In this document: positions 18,422 through 27,990 of the stretch, piece after piece | Numbering within the stretch: the first letter of the stretch is position 1 | Layout: every line of letters starts with the position of its first letter | Assembly (NCBI GenBank): GCA_017549185.1 | Contig: JAFYVJ010000024.1 | Location: 1 to 52,031 of the forward strand | Reading direction: 5' to 3' | Origin: Roseburia sp. | Lineage (GTDB): Bacteria; Bacillota; Clostridia; Lachnospirales; Lachnospiraceae | DNA: 52,031 nt | The notes under the pieces: model-generated | Databases searched by the model: none | The model's input: only the letters and a program-made list of their open reading frames with translations | Told to the model about the DNA's origin: nothing | Made by a program: the position numbers and the translations under genes

Positions 18422-20296
18422 ATGGGAGAAAAAGGATTGACATTAAATAGTCGGGTTGGAGATTTGTACCAGACATCGGTAGGACATGATGCATTAGCAA
18501 AGGTGTTGCTACAGTTAGGAATTCCGGAGTGGGCAATTACGAATGGAATCGTATCGGGACTCAAATTAAAGACGGTTGCTGCACTTGCGGGTAAACTTCT
18601 GGGGAAAGATTTTTTTGATGCAATGTTAAAATTGGTCAATACAGAGACGGACGTGCCAGTGGTTTCAAAGGGTACTATTACCCCCAAATGGTGGAAGGAA
18701 GCGGTTTTTTATCAGATTTATCCGAGAAGCTTTTATGATACGAACGGGGATTGTATTGGTGATTTACGTGGTATTATTGAGAAACTGGATTATTTGAAGG
18801 AGTTAGGTGTGGATGCACTTTGGTTGTCTCCGATATATGATTCACCGAATGATGATAATGGTTACGATATTCGTGACTATCACAAAATCATGGAAGAATT
18901 CGGTACGATGGAGGATTTTGATGAGCTTTTAGAGAAAGTTCATGCGAAGGACATGCGTCTGATTATGGACCTGGTAATTAACCATACTTCCGATGAACAT
19001 GAATGGTTTAAGAAAGCATTAGAAGACCCGAATTCGAAATACAGAGACTATTATTATTTTAGAAAAGATGACGGAAGTAAAAAGGAACCAAATAATTGGG
19101 TGTCTTTTTTTTCTGGTCCGGCATGGAATTATTATAAAGAATCGGATTCATGGGCATTGCATTTGTTTTCGAAAAAGCAGATGGATTTAAATTGGGAGAA
19201 CCAGGAGCTTCGTGATGAGCTGGTGAAGATGATTAACTGGTGGTTAGATAAAGGTGTAGATGGATTCCGAATGGATGTTATTAACTATATTTCAAAAGAA
19301 CCGGGATTACCAAATGGTAATGAAGCAATCGGTAATCTGATGGGCTTTCCGGGTATCGAGAAATATTATTATGGACCAAGACTTCATGAATTTTTCCGTG
19401 AAGTGCAGGAGAGAGCATTTGCACCACATGAAGCTTTTTCAGTAGGTGAGACACCAGGACTTGGAATGAAGATGTGTCAGCTTGTAACAGGTGAAGAACG
19501 AAAAGAATTAGACATGGTATTCTCATTTGATCATTTAGAGACACCGGGACATGTTCGTATGGATGATTATGAATATGATTTGAATTATTATCGTGATTAT
19601 ATGATTGATTGGATGGAAAACTATGGTAATAATTGTTGGATGTCTATTTTCTATAATAATCATGACAATCCGCGTATGATTAGTAAAGTTACAAATGATA
19701 AAGTATATCATAGTCAGCTTGCAAAACTTTTAGCGGTTATGCAGTTTACCTTAAAAGGAACACCATTTGTATTTCAGGGAGATGAGATGGGGCTTGCTAA
19801 TTATGATTTTTCCAATATTGACCAGTTGACCGACGTAGAGGCAAAAGGTTATTATGCAGAGCATACGGCAACACGTCCAGCGGACCAGGTGTTTAAAGAA
19901 CTTTTGGCTGGAACAAGAGAACACTGCCGTGTACTTCTTCCGTGGAACGAGAAGCTGCCGGAATACCATGCGGGATTGGTGCAGGAGATTAAGGAAGATG
20001 TAAGGACAGTCTATAAGGAATTGATAGCACTGCGTAAAAATAATGATACACTTATTTATGGTGATTTCCGAGTAATAAATCGGAAAAAGAACCGATTTGT
20101 ATATAGTCGAAAAGCAGGTGAAAGAGAATATATTATAGATTGTAACCTTGGAAAAGATACACAAAGGGCTTATAAGCCGGGAGCAGAATATAAGATGGTG
20201 TATCCATCCATTTTGGCAAGTGAAACGACAAGTTTCCATATGGATACATTAGGGCCTTATGAAGCTAGAATTTGGGAACTTATTGTTGATAAATAA
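18422..20296 (+). CDS. GH13 alpha-glucosidase (oligo-1,6-glucosidase type) with an extra N-terminal helical domain
   Basis: This 624-residue enzyme lacks a signal peptide and should cleave imported alpha-glucosides in the cytosol. The GH13 catalytic domain starts near residue 88 (WWKEAVFYQIYPRSFYDTNG). It has region I DLVINHTSD, nucleophile Asp285 in GFRMDVI, acid/base Glu343 in VGETPG and the NHD motif at 413-415. The Val after the nucleophile (V286) is the residue linked to alpha-1,6 preference in GH13_31 enzymes. The first 80 or so residues are unusual for the family: a compact helical domain beginning TLNSRVGDLYQTSVGHDAL. It reminds me of small helical domains found at the ends of other Lachnospiraceae glycosidases, and may mediate oligomerisation. 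The RBS is GGAAGG before ATG 18422. It heads the glycoside cluster. Confidence 0.9.
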   Translation: MGEKGLTLNSRVGDLYQTSVGHDALAKVLLQLGIPEWAITNGIVSGLKLKTVAALAGKLLGKDFFDAMLKLVNTETDVPVVSKGTITPKWWKEAVFYQIYPRSFYDTNGDCIGDLRGIIEKLDYLKELGVDALWLSPIYDSPNDDNGYDIRDYHKIMEEFGTMEDFDELLEKVHAKDMRLIMDLVINHTSDEHEWFKKALEDPNSKYRDYYYFRKDDGSKKEPNNWVSFFSGPAWNYYKESDSWALHLFSKKQMDLNWENQELRDELVKMINWWLDKGVDGFRMDVINYISKEPGLPNGNEAIGNLMGFPGIEKYYYGPRLHEFFREVQERAFAPHEAFSVGETPGLGMKMCQLVTGEERKELDMVFSFDHLETPGHVRMDDYEYDLNYYRDYMIDWMENYGNNCWMSIFYNNHDNPRMISKVTNDKVYHSQLAKLLAVMQFTLKGTPFVFQGDEMGLANYDFSNIDQLTDVEAKGYYAEHTATRPADQVFKELLAGTREHCRVLLPWNEKLPEYHAGLVQEIKEDVRTVYKELIALRKNNDTLIYGDFRVINRKKNRFVYSRKAGEREYIIDCNLGKDTQRAYKPGAEYKMVYPSILASETTSFHMDTLGPYEARIWELIVDK

Positions 20297-20388
20297 TAAT
20301 ACACTTTATATAATTTTGTTAGTTAATGCTAAAAGCCTATGAGGCTTTTGGTTCCTATTATGGGGCGTATAGGGAGAAAGGAGGAAAA

Positions 20389-22320
20389 ATGAGAAGAGTA
20401 CAGAAAATAATGAATGACTGGATGTTTACCAAACAGGGTAAAAAATGTCCGGTAGATTTACCACATACTTGGAACGCAGTAGATGGACAGGATGGTGGTA
20501 ACGATTATTTTCGTGGAACCTGTGTATATGAGAAGACTTTTAAGAAGCCTGAATATAATGCAGACGAATGTGTATATCTTCAGTTTCAAGGGGTAAACGC
20601 AAGTGCAAAGGTTATATTAAATGGCACAGAAGTATGCACACATGACAATGGTTATGCTACATTCCGTAACGATGTAACGGAGTTATTGAAAGAGGAAAAC
20701 GAACTTCGTGTAGAAGTAGATAACAGTGTGAATGACCGTGTGTATCCACAGATGGCAGACTTTACATTTTATGGCGGTATTTACCGTGATGTAGAGTTGA
20801 TTACCGTGTCATCAGAACATTTTGATCTGGATTATTATGGGGGTCCTGGTATCAAATATGTAACTGAAGTAAATGGAAAAGCAGCAAAAGTAAACGTAGA
20901 TACTTTTACTAATGTAGCAGATTTAAAAGAAGCCGGCTTGGAAGTAGAGGTAATTTTAAAAGATGCAGATGGAAAAATGGTGGCATCAGCAAAGGGAACG
21001 AGCGTATCGTTAGATATTGCCAATGTTCATCTTTGGGATGGTGTGGCTGACCCATATCTTTACCAGTTAACTGCACAGTTAAAACGTGGAGAGGTAGTAG
21101 TAGATGAGATTGGTTGTAACTGTGGTGTGAGAACTTTCTACATTGATCCGGAAAAGGGATTTTTCTTAAATGGACGTTCTTATCCATTGCATGGTGTATC
21201 TCGTCATCAGGACTGGAAAGGAATCGGTAATGCGATTTCTTACGAGCATATGGACATGGATATGGATTTAATCCGTGAAGTGGGTGCCAATACAGTTCGT
21301 TTAGCACATTATCAGCATAATCAGTATTATTACGATTTATGTGATAAATATGGTATGGTAGTATGGGCTGAGATTCCATATATTTCAAGACACCTGCCAA
21401 ATGCAAGGGCGAATACATTCTTCCAGATGCGTGAGTTGATTATCCAGAATTATAATCATCCATGTATCATGATGTGGGGACTTTCTAACGAGATTACAAT
21501 CAAAGTAACACACAAGGCGGATATGTTAGATAACCATCATAAGTTACAGAAACTTGTAAAAGAGTTAGACCCAACCAGACCAACAACAATGGCAAACTAT
21601 GCATGTTGTGGTCCATTTAATAGAGTGACAAAGATTTCAGATATTATTGCATGGAACTTATATTTGGGCTGGTATGTGCCTGGCTTATTCTTAAACGATT
21701 TGTTTATAAAGTTCTATCATTTTGTATATCCAAAACGTGCATTAGGATATTCGGAATATGGTGCAGAGGGTATGCCAAACCTCCATTCAGAACATCCGAG
21801 ACGTGGTGATAATACAGAAGAATATCAGAACATCTATCACGAATATATGTTAGAGTGTTTCAAACGTCATCCATTCATGTGGGGTAATTACGTATGGAAC
21901 ATGTTTGATTTTGCTGCTGATGCAAGAAATCAGGGTGGCGAACCAGGTATGAATCATAAAGGTTTAGTAACGTTCGATCGTAAGACGAAAAAAGATAGTT
22001 TCTACCTTTATAAAGCATATTGGAACAAAGAGGATGCTTTTGTTTACATTGCGGGCAGAAGATTTACTTACCGTAGATCAGCAAAACAGACAATTACAGT
22101 ATATTCAAACCAGAAAGAAGTATCACTTTATCAGGACGGTAAACTTGTAGAAACCAAGAAAGGTGAAAATGTATTCAAGTTTAACGTAACCTTGAAAGAT
22201 GGTGAGAACCAGTTCGAAGCAAAAGCAGGAAAGTTGACAGACAGCACAATGCTTTGCAGAACAAACGAAACTCATCCAGAATACAAGGTTCAGAAAGTGG
22301 ATACCAAGAACTGGATGTAG
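20389..22320 (+). CDS. GH2 family glycosidase, probably beta-galactosidase
   Basis: The start is ATG 20389, four bases after AAAGGAGG; an upstream in-frame ATG at 20326 has no ribosome site. The resulting 643-residue protein has no signal peptide, so it is cytosolic. The GH2 sugar-binding domain (about 1-165) contains LPHTWNAVDGQDGG. An Ig-like domain follows, then the TIM barrel. Acid/base Glu368 is in WGLSNEI and the nucleophile is Glu456 in GYSEYGAEG. The end of the barrel carries GMNHKGLVTFDRKTKKD, close to small GH2 beta-galactosidases. The N-x-K pattern there also occurs in beta-glucuronidases, so that activity is not excluded. It lies between GH13 and GH3 genes on one strand. Confidence 0.88.
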   Translation: MRRVQKIMNDWMFTKQGKKCPVDLPHTWNAVDGQDGGNDYFRGTCVYEKTFKKPEYNADECVYLQFQGVNASAKVILNGTEVCTHDNGYATFRNDVTELLKEENELRVEVDNSVNDRVYPQMADFTFYGGIYRDVELITVSSEHFDLDYYGGPGIKYVTEVNGKAAKVNVDTFTNVADLKEAGLEVEVILKDADGKMVASAKGTSVSLDIANVHLWDGVADPYLYQLTAQLKRGEVVVDEIGCNCGVRTFYIDPEKGFFLNGRSYPLHGVSRHQDWKGIGNAISYEHMDMDMDLIREVGANTVRLAHYQHNQYYYDLCDKYGMVVWAEIPYISRHLPNARANTFFQMRELIIQNYNHPCIMMWGLSNEITIKVTHKADMLDNHHKLQKLVKELDPTRPTTMANYACCGPFNRVTKISDIIAWNLYLGWYVPGLFLNDLFIKFYHFVYPKRALGYSEYGAEGMPNLHSEHPRRGDNTEEYQNIYHEYMLECFKRHPFMWGNYVWNMFDFAADARNQGGEPGMNHKGLVTFDRKTKKDSFYLYKAYWNKEDAFVYIAGRRFTYRRSAKQTITVYSNQKEVSLYQDGKLVETKKGENVFKFNVTLKDGENQFEAKAGKLTDSTMLCRTNETHPEYKVQKVDTKNWM

Positions 22321-22560
22321 TAAAGCTACAAGACGCGCTGGATAGACGGAAAGATTGAACGGGGGAACTTGTTCACACGGGCAATTCTTTTCGGATAGAC
22401 AGGTGGGGCGACAGCCCCCTAGCGAGAATCATAGCAGCGTAAGCTGCGAGGAGAACGAAGTGCGGGATTCGAGCTAGTCCGCGGCTTGCCACAGAGTGAA
22501 TTCGCGGGCGAGGAAAGACTGCGAAGCAGTCGGGCCGAGCTAGTCCGCGGCTTGAAGCTT
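22321..22560. repeat. GC-rich structured spacer with an 18-bp direct repeat
   Basis: This stretch is clearly richer in G+C than its surroundings. GAGCTAGTCCGCGGCTTG occurs twice exactly (22471-22488 and 22537-22554, 66 bases apart). Each copy is preceded by a short perfect hairpin: GCAGC-GTAA-GCTGC (about 22434-22447) and GACTGC-GAA-GCAGTC (22517-22531). A further GGGGC-GACA-GCCCC hairpin is near 22405. No open frame explains it. Confidence 0.75.
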
Positions 22561-22592
22561 ATGCACATATATTAGAATAAGAGGAGAAAACA

Positions 22593-25500
22593 ATGGACAA
22601 GAAAGAATTTAAAGTTCAGAAAAAAGCTTACAAAAAAGCAAAAAGAAAAGCATATGGTTTATGGAAAGCATTGTCAATCATTGCTGCACCACTTGCTATC
22701 ATTTTGACAGCAGCAACAGTGGTTGTATCTATGTTTGACAACACATTTGTATTATTCACAGGTGGCACATTCTGGGAAGTAGAAAACGAAGACCCAAGTG
22801 CACAGTACTATGTAGGTGAGTTTGCTACAGAGGAAGAACGTGTAGCAGCAGGTGCAGAACTTGTAAAACAGGTTGAAGCAGAAGGTGCTGCTCTTTTAAC
22901 AAACATTGACAAAGCATTACCACTTGCAAGTGGTTCAAAAATCAGCTTGTTCTCAACATCATCTGTTAACATCGTATACGGTGGTACAGGTTCAGGTAAC
23001 GTAGATTCTTCTAAATCTGATAACTTAAAAGTTGCATTAGAAAAAGAAGGCTTCGAAGTTAACCAGACATTATGGGATTTCTATGAAACAGGCGCAGCAA
23101 AAGATTACACACGCGGTAACGCAGGTGCAGTTGTTCAGGATTCTGCAACAGCAAGCGGTTATGGTTCAGCTGAAATCGTAGAAGCTCCATGGTCACTTTA
23201 TACAGAAGACGTATTGGCTTCTGTTGAAGAATACGGCGATGCAGCTATCGTTGTTTTATCACGTATCGGTGGTGAAGGTGCAGACAGCTACTTCGATCAT
23301 ACTTTAGGTAATGGCAAGAACTACCTTGCATTAAACGACATTGAAAGAGATATGATGGCTAACATCAAAGCTTTAAAAGATGCAGGCAAGATTGACAGAA
23401 TTATCGTATTAATCAACACATCAAACGCTCTTCAGGTTGACTTCTTAAAGAACAACGAGTACGGCGTAGATGCTACACTTTGGATCGGTGGCGTAGGTCA
23501 GACAGGTCTTAACGCAGTGGCTGGTATCATCAATGGTACAATCAACCCATCCGGTAGTCTTGCAGATACATACTGCTATGACAACTACTCAAGCCCTGTA
23601 ATGCAGAACTTCACACCAATTCAGTATGAAGGTGATTTATCATTAATTCCTGGACATGCAGATACATACATGATTTATCAGGAAGGTATCTATGTAGGTT
23701 ACAAATATTATGAAACACGTTACATGGACTATGTGATGGGTACAGGTAATGCTGGTGATTACCACTATAGTGATGATGTAGCATTCCCATTCGGTTATGG
23801 TTTAAGCTATACAACATTCGAATATAGCGATATGACTATGAACTACGATGCAGCTACACAGACATATACATTTAATGTTAAAGTTACAAACACAGGTGAT
23901 GTAGCAGGTAAAGAAACAGTTCAGATTTACGTTTCAAGCCCATACACAGAGTATGACATTGCAAACAAAGTGGAAAAAGCAGGTGTTCAGTTAGTAGGAT
24001 TCGAAAAGACAAAGCTTCTTGGTGAAGACGAGTCTCAGACATTAACAATCAAAATTGATGGCGATTACGTAGCAAGTTATGATGCTTATGGTGCAGGTAC
24101 CTACATCATGGATGCAGGTGACTACTACTTTACAGCAGCTACAGATTCTCATAACGCAGCAGAGAACGTATTAGCAGCAAAAGGTTATCAGTTTGCTGAT
24201 AATAAAATGGATGGCGTAGGTAATGAAGCATTAGTATGTGTATGGAACAATCCAACATTAGATACTACAACATACGCTACATCTGACGCTGGTGTAGAAG
24301 TTAAAAACCAGTTAAGCGAATCTGACCCTAACTTAAATGACGAAGTAGAAGATATCGTATACTTAACACGTAATGACTGGGAAGGTACAATGCCAAGCTT
24401 AGAGAAGACTGTGAAATTCGTTCTTAACGAGTACTTAATCGCAGGCTTACAGGATGAGAAATACAAAGCAGATCCTAACACAACTGTACCAATGCCAACA
24501 CTTGGTGCTGACAATGGTATGAAACTTTACGATATGATCGGTAAAGATTATGATGATCCTGCATGGGATGCATTATTAGACCAGTTAACATTTGAAGAAA
24601 TGGTAACATTCATTGCGGACGCTTTCCACTGGCATATGCCTGTAGAATCTGTTCAGGCTCCTGGTACACGTGACGAAAACGGTCCTCAGGGATTAACAGT
24701 TACATTGTTCGGTAGCGGACTTGGCGTTCAGACAACAGCTCTTACATCAGAAGACGTACTTGCAGCAACATTTAATAAAGATTTAGCATACGGTATCGGT
24801 AATATCGTAGGTGAAGACTGTTTAGCAGCTAGAGTAACATTCTTATATGGACCTGGTGCAAATACACACCGTTCTCCATATTCAGGACGTAACTTCGAGT
24901 ATTACTCAGAAGATTCATTGCTTTCTTCAGAAATGGCTCACTATGAAGTGGCAGGTATCGAAGAAAACGGTGTATTCGTAGTATACAAACACTTTGCATT
25001 AAATGACTGTGAACAGGATCGTATCGGTCTTGGTGTATGGTTAAATGAACAGGCAGCCCGTGAAATTTACTTAAGAGCATTCCAGGGTGGTTTGGAAGAC
25101 TCTCAGGCAAGCGGTAATGGTGTTATGATGGCTTACACACGTTGGGGTACAACTTGGTCAGGTTCTAATGCAGGACTCTTAAGAGGTATCTTAAATGGTG
25201 AATGGAACTGTAACGGTCTCCAGATTACTGATAACGTACTTAATACAATGGTTAACGCAGTTGACGGTGTATTAGGCGGAACCACTACATTCGACTCAAT
25301 GCTTGCATTCTATGTAACAGACAATGGTTTAGCAAGATTTGAAAATGACCCTGTTGTAGTAACAGCTATGAGAGAAGCGGCTCACCATAACTTATATGCA
25401 ATCGCTAACTCACAGGCTATGAACGGTATCGGTGCTGATACTACAATCAAAGCTGTAGAACCAAGCATTATCGGTACATGTAGAACAGCAGCTATCGTAT

Positions 25501-25619
25501 TGTGGGTAGTATTCGTAGGTTCACTTGCATTGTTTATCATTAAAAAATCTAAATTCAAAAAATCAGATGCATTTGCAGCATACAAAGCAGCAAAAGCAGA
25601 ATATAAAGCGTCTAAATAA
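22593..25619 (+). CDS. Membrane-anchored GH3 beta-glucosidase-type enzyme with permuted domain order
   Basis: This 1008-residue protein starts with a Lys-rich cytoplasmic tail and one membrane segment (about 24-48), so the enzyme lies outside the cell. The GH3 domains are in reversed order: first the C-terminal alpha/beta sandwich (about 85-330, KISLFSTSSVNIVYGG and TGSGNVD), then a fibronectin-III-like domain (about 395-510, FPFGYGLSYTTFEY), then the TIM barrel (about 655-900) with GTRDENGPQGL, KHFALNDCEQDR and probable nucleophile Asp880 in LQITDN. A second membrane segment (about 963-983) and a Lys-rich tail close the protein. This B-A order is known from some rumen Ruminococcus and Butyrivibrio enzymes. 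Anchoring at both ends is notable. RBS is AAGAGGAG before ATG 22593. It probably feeds the symporter encoded next. Confidence 0.9.
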   Translation: MDKKEFKVQKKAYKKAKRKAYGLWKALSIIAAPLAIILTAATVVVSMFDNTFVLFTGGTFWEVENEDPSAQYYVGEFATEEERVAAGAELVKQVEAEGAALLTNIDKALPLASGSKISLFSTSSVNIVYGGTGSGNVDSSKSDNLKVALEKEGFEVNQTLWDFYETGAAKDYTRGNAGAVVQDSATASGYGSAEIVEAPWSLYTEDVLASVEEYGDAAIVVLSRIGGEGADSYFDHTLGNGKNYLALNDIERDMMANIKALKDAGKIDRIIVLINTSNALQVDFLKNNEYGVDATLWIGGVGQTGLNAVAGIINGTINPSGSLADTYCYDNYSSPVMQNFTPIQYEGDLSLIPGHADTYMIYQEGIYVGYKYYETRYMDYVMGTGNAGDYHYSDDVAFPFGYGLSYTTFEYSDMTMNYDAATQTYTFNVKVTNTGDVAGKETVQIYVSSPYTEYDIANKVEKAGVQLVGFEKTKLLGEDESQTLTIKIDGDYVASYDAYGAGTYIMDAGDYYFTAATDSHNAAENVLAAKGYQFADNKMDGVGNEALVCVWNNPTLDTTTYATSDAGVEVKNQLSESDPNLNDEVEDIVYLTRNDWEGTMPSLEKTVKFVLNEYLIAGLQDEKYKADPNTTVPMPTLGADNGMKLYDMIGKDYDDPAWDALLDQLTFEEMVTFIADAFHWHMPVESVQAPGTRDENGPQGLTVTLFGSGLGVQTTALTSEDVLAATFNKDLAYGIGNIVGEDCLAARVTFLYGPGANTHRSPYSGRNFEYYSEDSLLSSEMAHYEVAGIEENGVFVVYKHFALNDCEQDRIGLGVWLNEQAAREIYLRAFQGGLEDSQASGNGVMMAYTRWGTTWSGSNAGLLRGILNGEWNCNGLQITDNVLNTMVNAVDGVLGGTTTFDSMLAFYVTDNGLARFENDPVVVTAMREAAHHNLYAIANSQAMNGIGADTTIKAVEPSIIGTCRTAAIVLWVVFVGSLALFIIKKSKFKKSDAFAAYKAAKAEYKASK

Positions 25620-25627
25620 TTTGAGGA

Positions 25628-25770
25628 CAATTCAAAGCTAAAGTAATTTTCATAAAAAGCAGTTATTGGCATTGTTGAAATAACTGCTTTTTTGAAAATT
25701 TATGATGAAAAGCCAACATGAGCGAAAGGAGCTTCGAAGAAGCGGTTTTGCGGATGTTGTGCTGAATCGT
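25628..25770. repeat. Short interspersed element, family 2, copy 1
   Basis: About 140 bp that matches 48829-48969 over most of its length: CAATTC-AAGC start, GTAAAAAGCAGTT-like core, TTTTTGAAAATT, the exact shared GAAGCCAACATGAGC-type block, GAAGAAGCGGTTTTGCG, and a TGCTGAAT end. Its terminal inverted repeats are more decayed than in copy 2. Confidence 0.7.
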
Positions 25771-25825
25771 TCATAATTGGTATATATGACTGGCTCTAAG
25801 AGGTACAGTCGAAAGGAAGAAAAGT

Positions 25826-27385
25826 ATGAGTCAGGAAAATACAAACAGCTCAGTAAATAGAGCAAAAATGTATCAGTTGGCGTTGTTCCCAATGAACAAC
25901 GGTGCAACAAATGTTTACTTCATTTTAGTATTGTCATACATTGCTACTTTTGGTAACACTGTATTGACAATTGCGACACTTTTTGCAACAACCATGATTA
26001 CAGTTATGCGTGTGTTTGATGCAATTACCGACCCGATTATCGGTGCAATGATGGACAGAACCAATGGTAAGTTTGGTAAATTCCGTCCATACATGGTAAT
26101 TGGTAATGTCATCATGGCATTTTCTGTATTTATGTTATACTGTATCTGTCCGGATATTCCAGAAGACCAAATGTGGCTTCGCTATGCGGCATTTATCGCT
26201 TTGTATGCAATTTGGGTAATCGGTTATACCTTCCAGACATCAGTAACACGTTCTGCGCAGAGTGTACTTACGAATGATCCTAAGCAGAGACCATTATTTA
26301 CTATTTTTAATACGATTGGCTCTATGGCCGGAATGGGACTTATGCAGGTATTAGCACCAATTATTCGTTCGAATGTTGGTGATTATGACACACCGGAATT
26401 TTATCGTTTTTTTGCTCCTATTGGTATCGTGATTTCAATTTTTCTTACAATCCTTGCCATTATCGGTATTTGGGAAAAGGATAATGCGAAATACTTCGGT
26501 ATTGGTGGCGGTGCACAGGAAAAGACAAAAGTTTCTGAGTACGTTGAAATTATTAAAGCGAATAAACCGATGCAGCGTCTTATGATTGCAGGCGGTACCT
26601 GTAAACTGGCATTATCAGTTGCAACCAATATGACAGTACTTTGTATGTTATATGGATGCATGATGGGCAATTATGATGGATTATATCTTCCAATGATGGT
26701 AGTTGGATATGTATTCTCGGTTCCATTTTTCGTATTATCTGTAAGTACATCTCAGAAGAAAGGTCAGAAGGCTTCTTTACAGAGATATGTAGCAGTAGCA
26801 CTTTTATGTTATGTGGTAGTGCTTGCACTTCTTCTGATTTGGAAACCGGGCAATCCGGCAACTACTTTAACCTTCTTGGGTGAAAGTGGACTTTCTATAA
26901 ACCTTTATACGATTGCATTTGTTCTTTTCTTTGGTCTTGGCTATGGTGCATACTATGCGACAGCAGATATGCCGATTCCAATGGTTGCAGACTGTGCGGA
27001 TTATGAGACTTATCGTTCTGGTAAATATATTCCGGGTATTATGGGTACATTGTTCTCATTGGTTGATAAATTAGTATCTTCATTATCAGCTACAATAGTT
27101 GGTATTGCAGTTACTATGATTGGATTAAAGAACCTTCCTGTTGCGGAAACACCATATTCCGAAGGTATGAATACGGTTGTAATCGTATTGTTCTGTATCA
27201 TTCCTATGTGTGCATGGGCACTTACATTATGGGCAATGAGGGGTTACGAATTATCTGGTCCTCGTATGAAAGAGATTCAGGCTATCAATGCAGTTCGTAA
27301 GGATGGCATTGCTAAGGGTATGAGTTTAGAAGAAGTTATGGAAAAATGGAAAACCATCGAGGATGTTCCAAGCGAATTTAAATAA
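25826..27385 (+). CDS. GPH-family (MFS) glycoside/sugar symporter
   Basis: This 519-residue inner-membrane protein has about 12 membrane segments. It resembles the glycoside-pentoside-hexuronide:cation symporters (MelB/LacS-like). Typical features are RVFDAITDPIIGAMMDRTNG near residues 60-80, GKFRPYM directly after it, and the late loop MPIPMVADCADYETYRSGK. It should bring the products of the surface GH3 enzyme, or other oligosaccharides, into the cytosol for the GH2 and GH13 enzymes. ATG 25826 follows GAAAGGAAG. A family 2 repeat separates it from the GH3 gene, and a strong terminator follows. Confidence 0.93.
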   Translation: MSQENTNSSVNRAKMYQLALFPMNNGATNVYFILVLSYIATFGNTVLTIATLFATTMITVMRVFDAITDPIIGAMMDRTNGKFGKFRPYMVIGNVIMAFSVFMLYCICPDIPEDQMWLRYAAFIALYAIWVIGYTFQTSVTRSAQSVLTNDPKQRPLFTIFNTIGSMAGMGLMQVLAPIIRSNVGDYDTPEFYRFFAPIGIVISIFLTILAIIGIWEKDNAKYFGIGGGAQEKTKVSEYVEIIKANKPMQRLMIAGGTCKLALSVATNMTVLCMLYGCMMGNYDGLYLPMMVVGYVFSVPFFVLSVSTSQKKGQKASLQRYVAVALLCYVVVLALLLIWKPGNPATTLTFLGESGLSINLYTIAFVLFFGLGYGAYYATADMPIPMVADCADYETYRSGKYIPGIMGTLFSLVDKLVSSLSATIVGIAVTMIGLKNLPVAETPYSEGMNTVVIVLFCIIPMCAWALTLWAMRGYELSGPRMKEIQAINAVRKDGIAKGMSLEEVMEKWKTIEDVPSEFK

Positions 27386-27448
27386 AGTTAGCTAAAGATG
27401 GATGCTGATAATATGCTGGCATTCATATGTGATTAAAATGAGAAATGA

Positions 27449-27488
27449 GGCTCCAAGTCGGTGAAATGCAACGACTTGGAGTCTTTTT
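27449..27488 (+). terminator. Strong terminator after the symporter gene
   Basis: CTCCAAGTCG (27451-27460) pairs perfectly with CGACTTGGAG (27472-27481), extended by three more pairs, then TCTTTTT. Confidence 0.92.
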
Positions 27489-27490
27489 GA

Positions 27491-27615
27491 ATTCATAGGA
27501 AATTCCTCGTCTATGAATTTAAAACACCCCGTGAGGATACACACAAAAGTAGACGAAGCATGTCGCTAATGCGACGCTTTTGCGGCACGAGAATGTGCAA
27601 AGCACACTTTTGTCC
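27491..27615. repeat. Interspersed palindromic repeat, family 1, copy C (divergent, long form)
   Basis: ATTCATAG (27491-27498) and CTATGAAT (27511-27518) form the left palindrome, shorter than in copies A and E. ACACCCCGTGAGGA follows, then hairpins GTCGC-TAAT-GCGAC and GTGC-AAA-GCAC, with a CACTTTTGT end shared with copy D. Confidence 0.55.
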
Positions 27616-27990
27616 TGAATAAGCAGAGAAATTATAGTAAAATGAGTGTGTGAGCTTGCTTGATAGAGTTTAGTCGGGGTGTTTTGGGGACTGTAAATAT
27701 GTAGTTTATAAGTTGTAGAGGCGGATGTTTGAATACAGAGAAAATGCACAAAAGGTTAAAGAGTATAGAAGAGGAGGAACTTATTATGGTAAAGTTTTTA
27801 TAAATGCTTGTATTTTGGTTTGACAAAATTGAAGCCAAAAAGTACTATAAAGAATAAGCTACTGATAATGATTCAGTAGATATAGCAATTTGTACAGGCG
27901 AAGTTTTTAATCGTCGAATATTCATAGAAGACACGAAATATTGATAACGATTTGTTTTATAGGAGTAGTTTTTATACAAGGAGAGATTGT
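27616..27990 (+). promoter_or_regulatory. Leader and promoter of the GH25 lysozyme gene
   Basis: The stretch 27386-27990 has no convincing gene beyond the terminator and repeat already listed. It holds a promoter TTGACA (27820-27825), 17 bases, TACTAT (27843-27848). A small hairpin CTACTGA/TCAGTAG (27859-27879) lies in the leader. A GGAGG site followed by a five-codon frame (ATG 27786 to TAA) precedes the promoter and may be a scar of a lost gene. Confidence 0.55.

Noticed and set aside
20331-20349. AAAAGCC/GGCTTTT hairpin as a terminator between the GH13 and GH2 genes
   Set aside because: The 3' arm does end in TTTT, but these bases are part of the stem and no T-run follows; it lies just before the GH2 ribosome site, so it is too weak a case to list.
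20326-20388. Upstream ATG as the GH2 start
   Set aside because: It has no ribosome site and would translate through the hairpin and the AGGAGG of the real start.
20389-22320. GH2 enzyme as a beta-glucuronidase because of an N-x-K motif
   Set aside because: The same triplet occurs in small GH2 beta-galactosidases, and the surrounding residues fit those better.
22321-22560. GC-rich hairpins as a tRNA cluster or rRNA fragment
   Set aside because: No cloverleaf with a TTC-arm and acceptor stem can be drawn, and no conserved rRNA word is present.
27786-27803. Five-codon frame with a good ribosome site as a leader peptide
   Set aside because: It lies before the promoter at 27820 and has no attenuator structure after it; more likely a scar of a lost gene.
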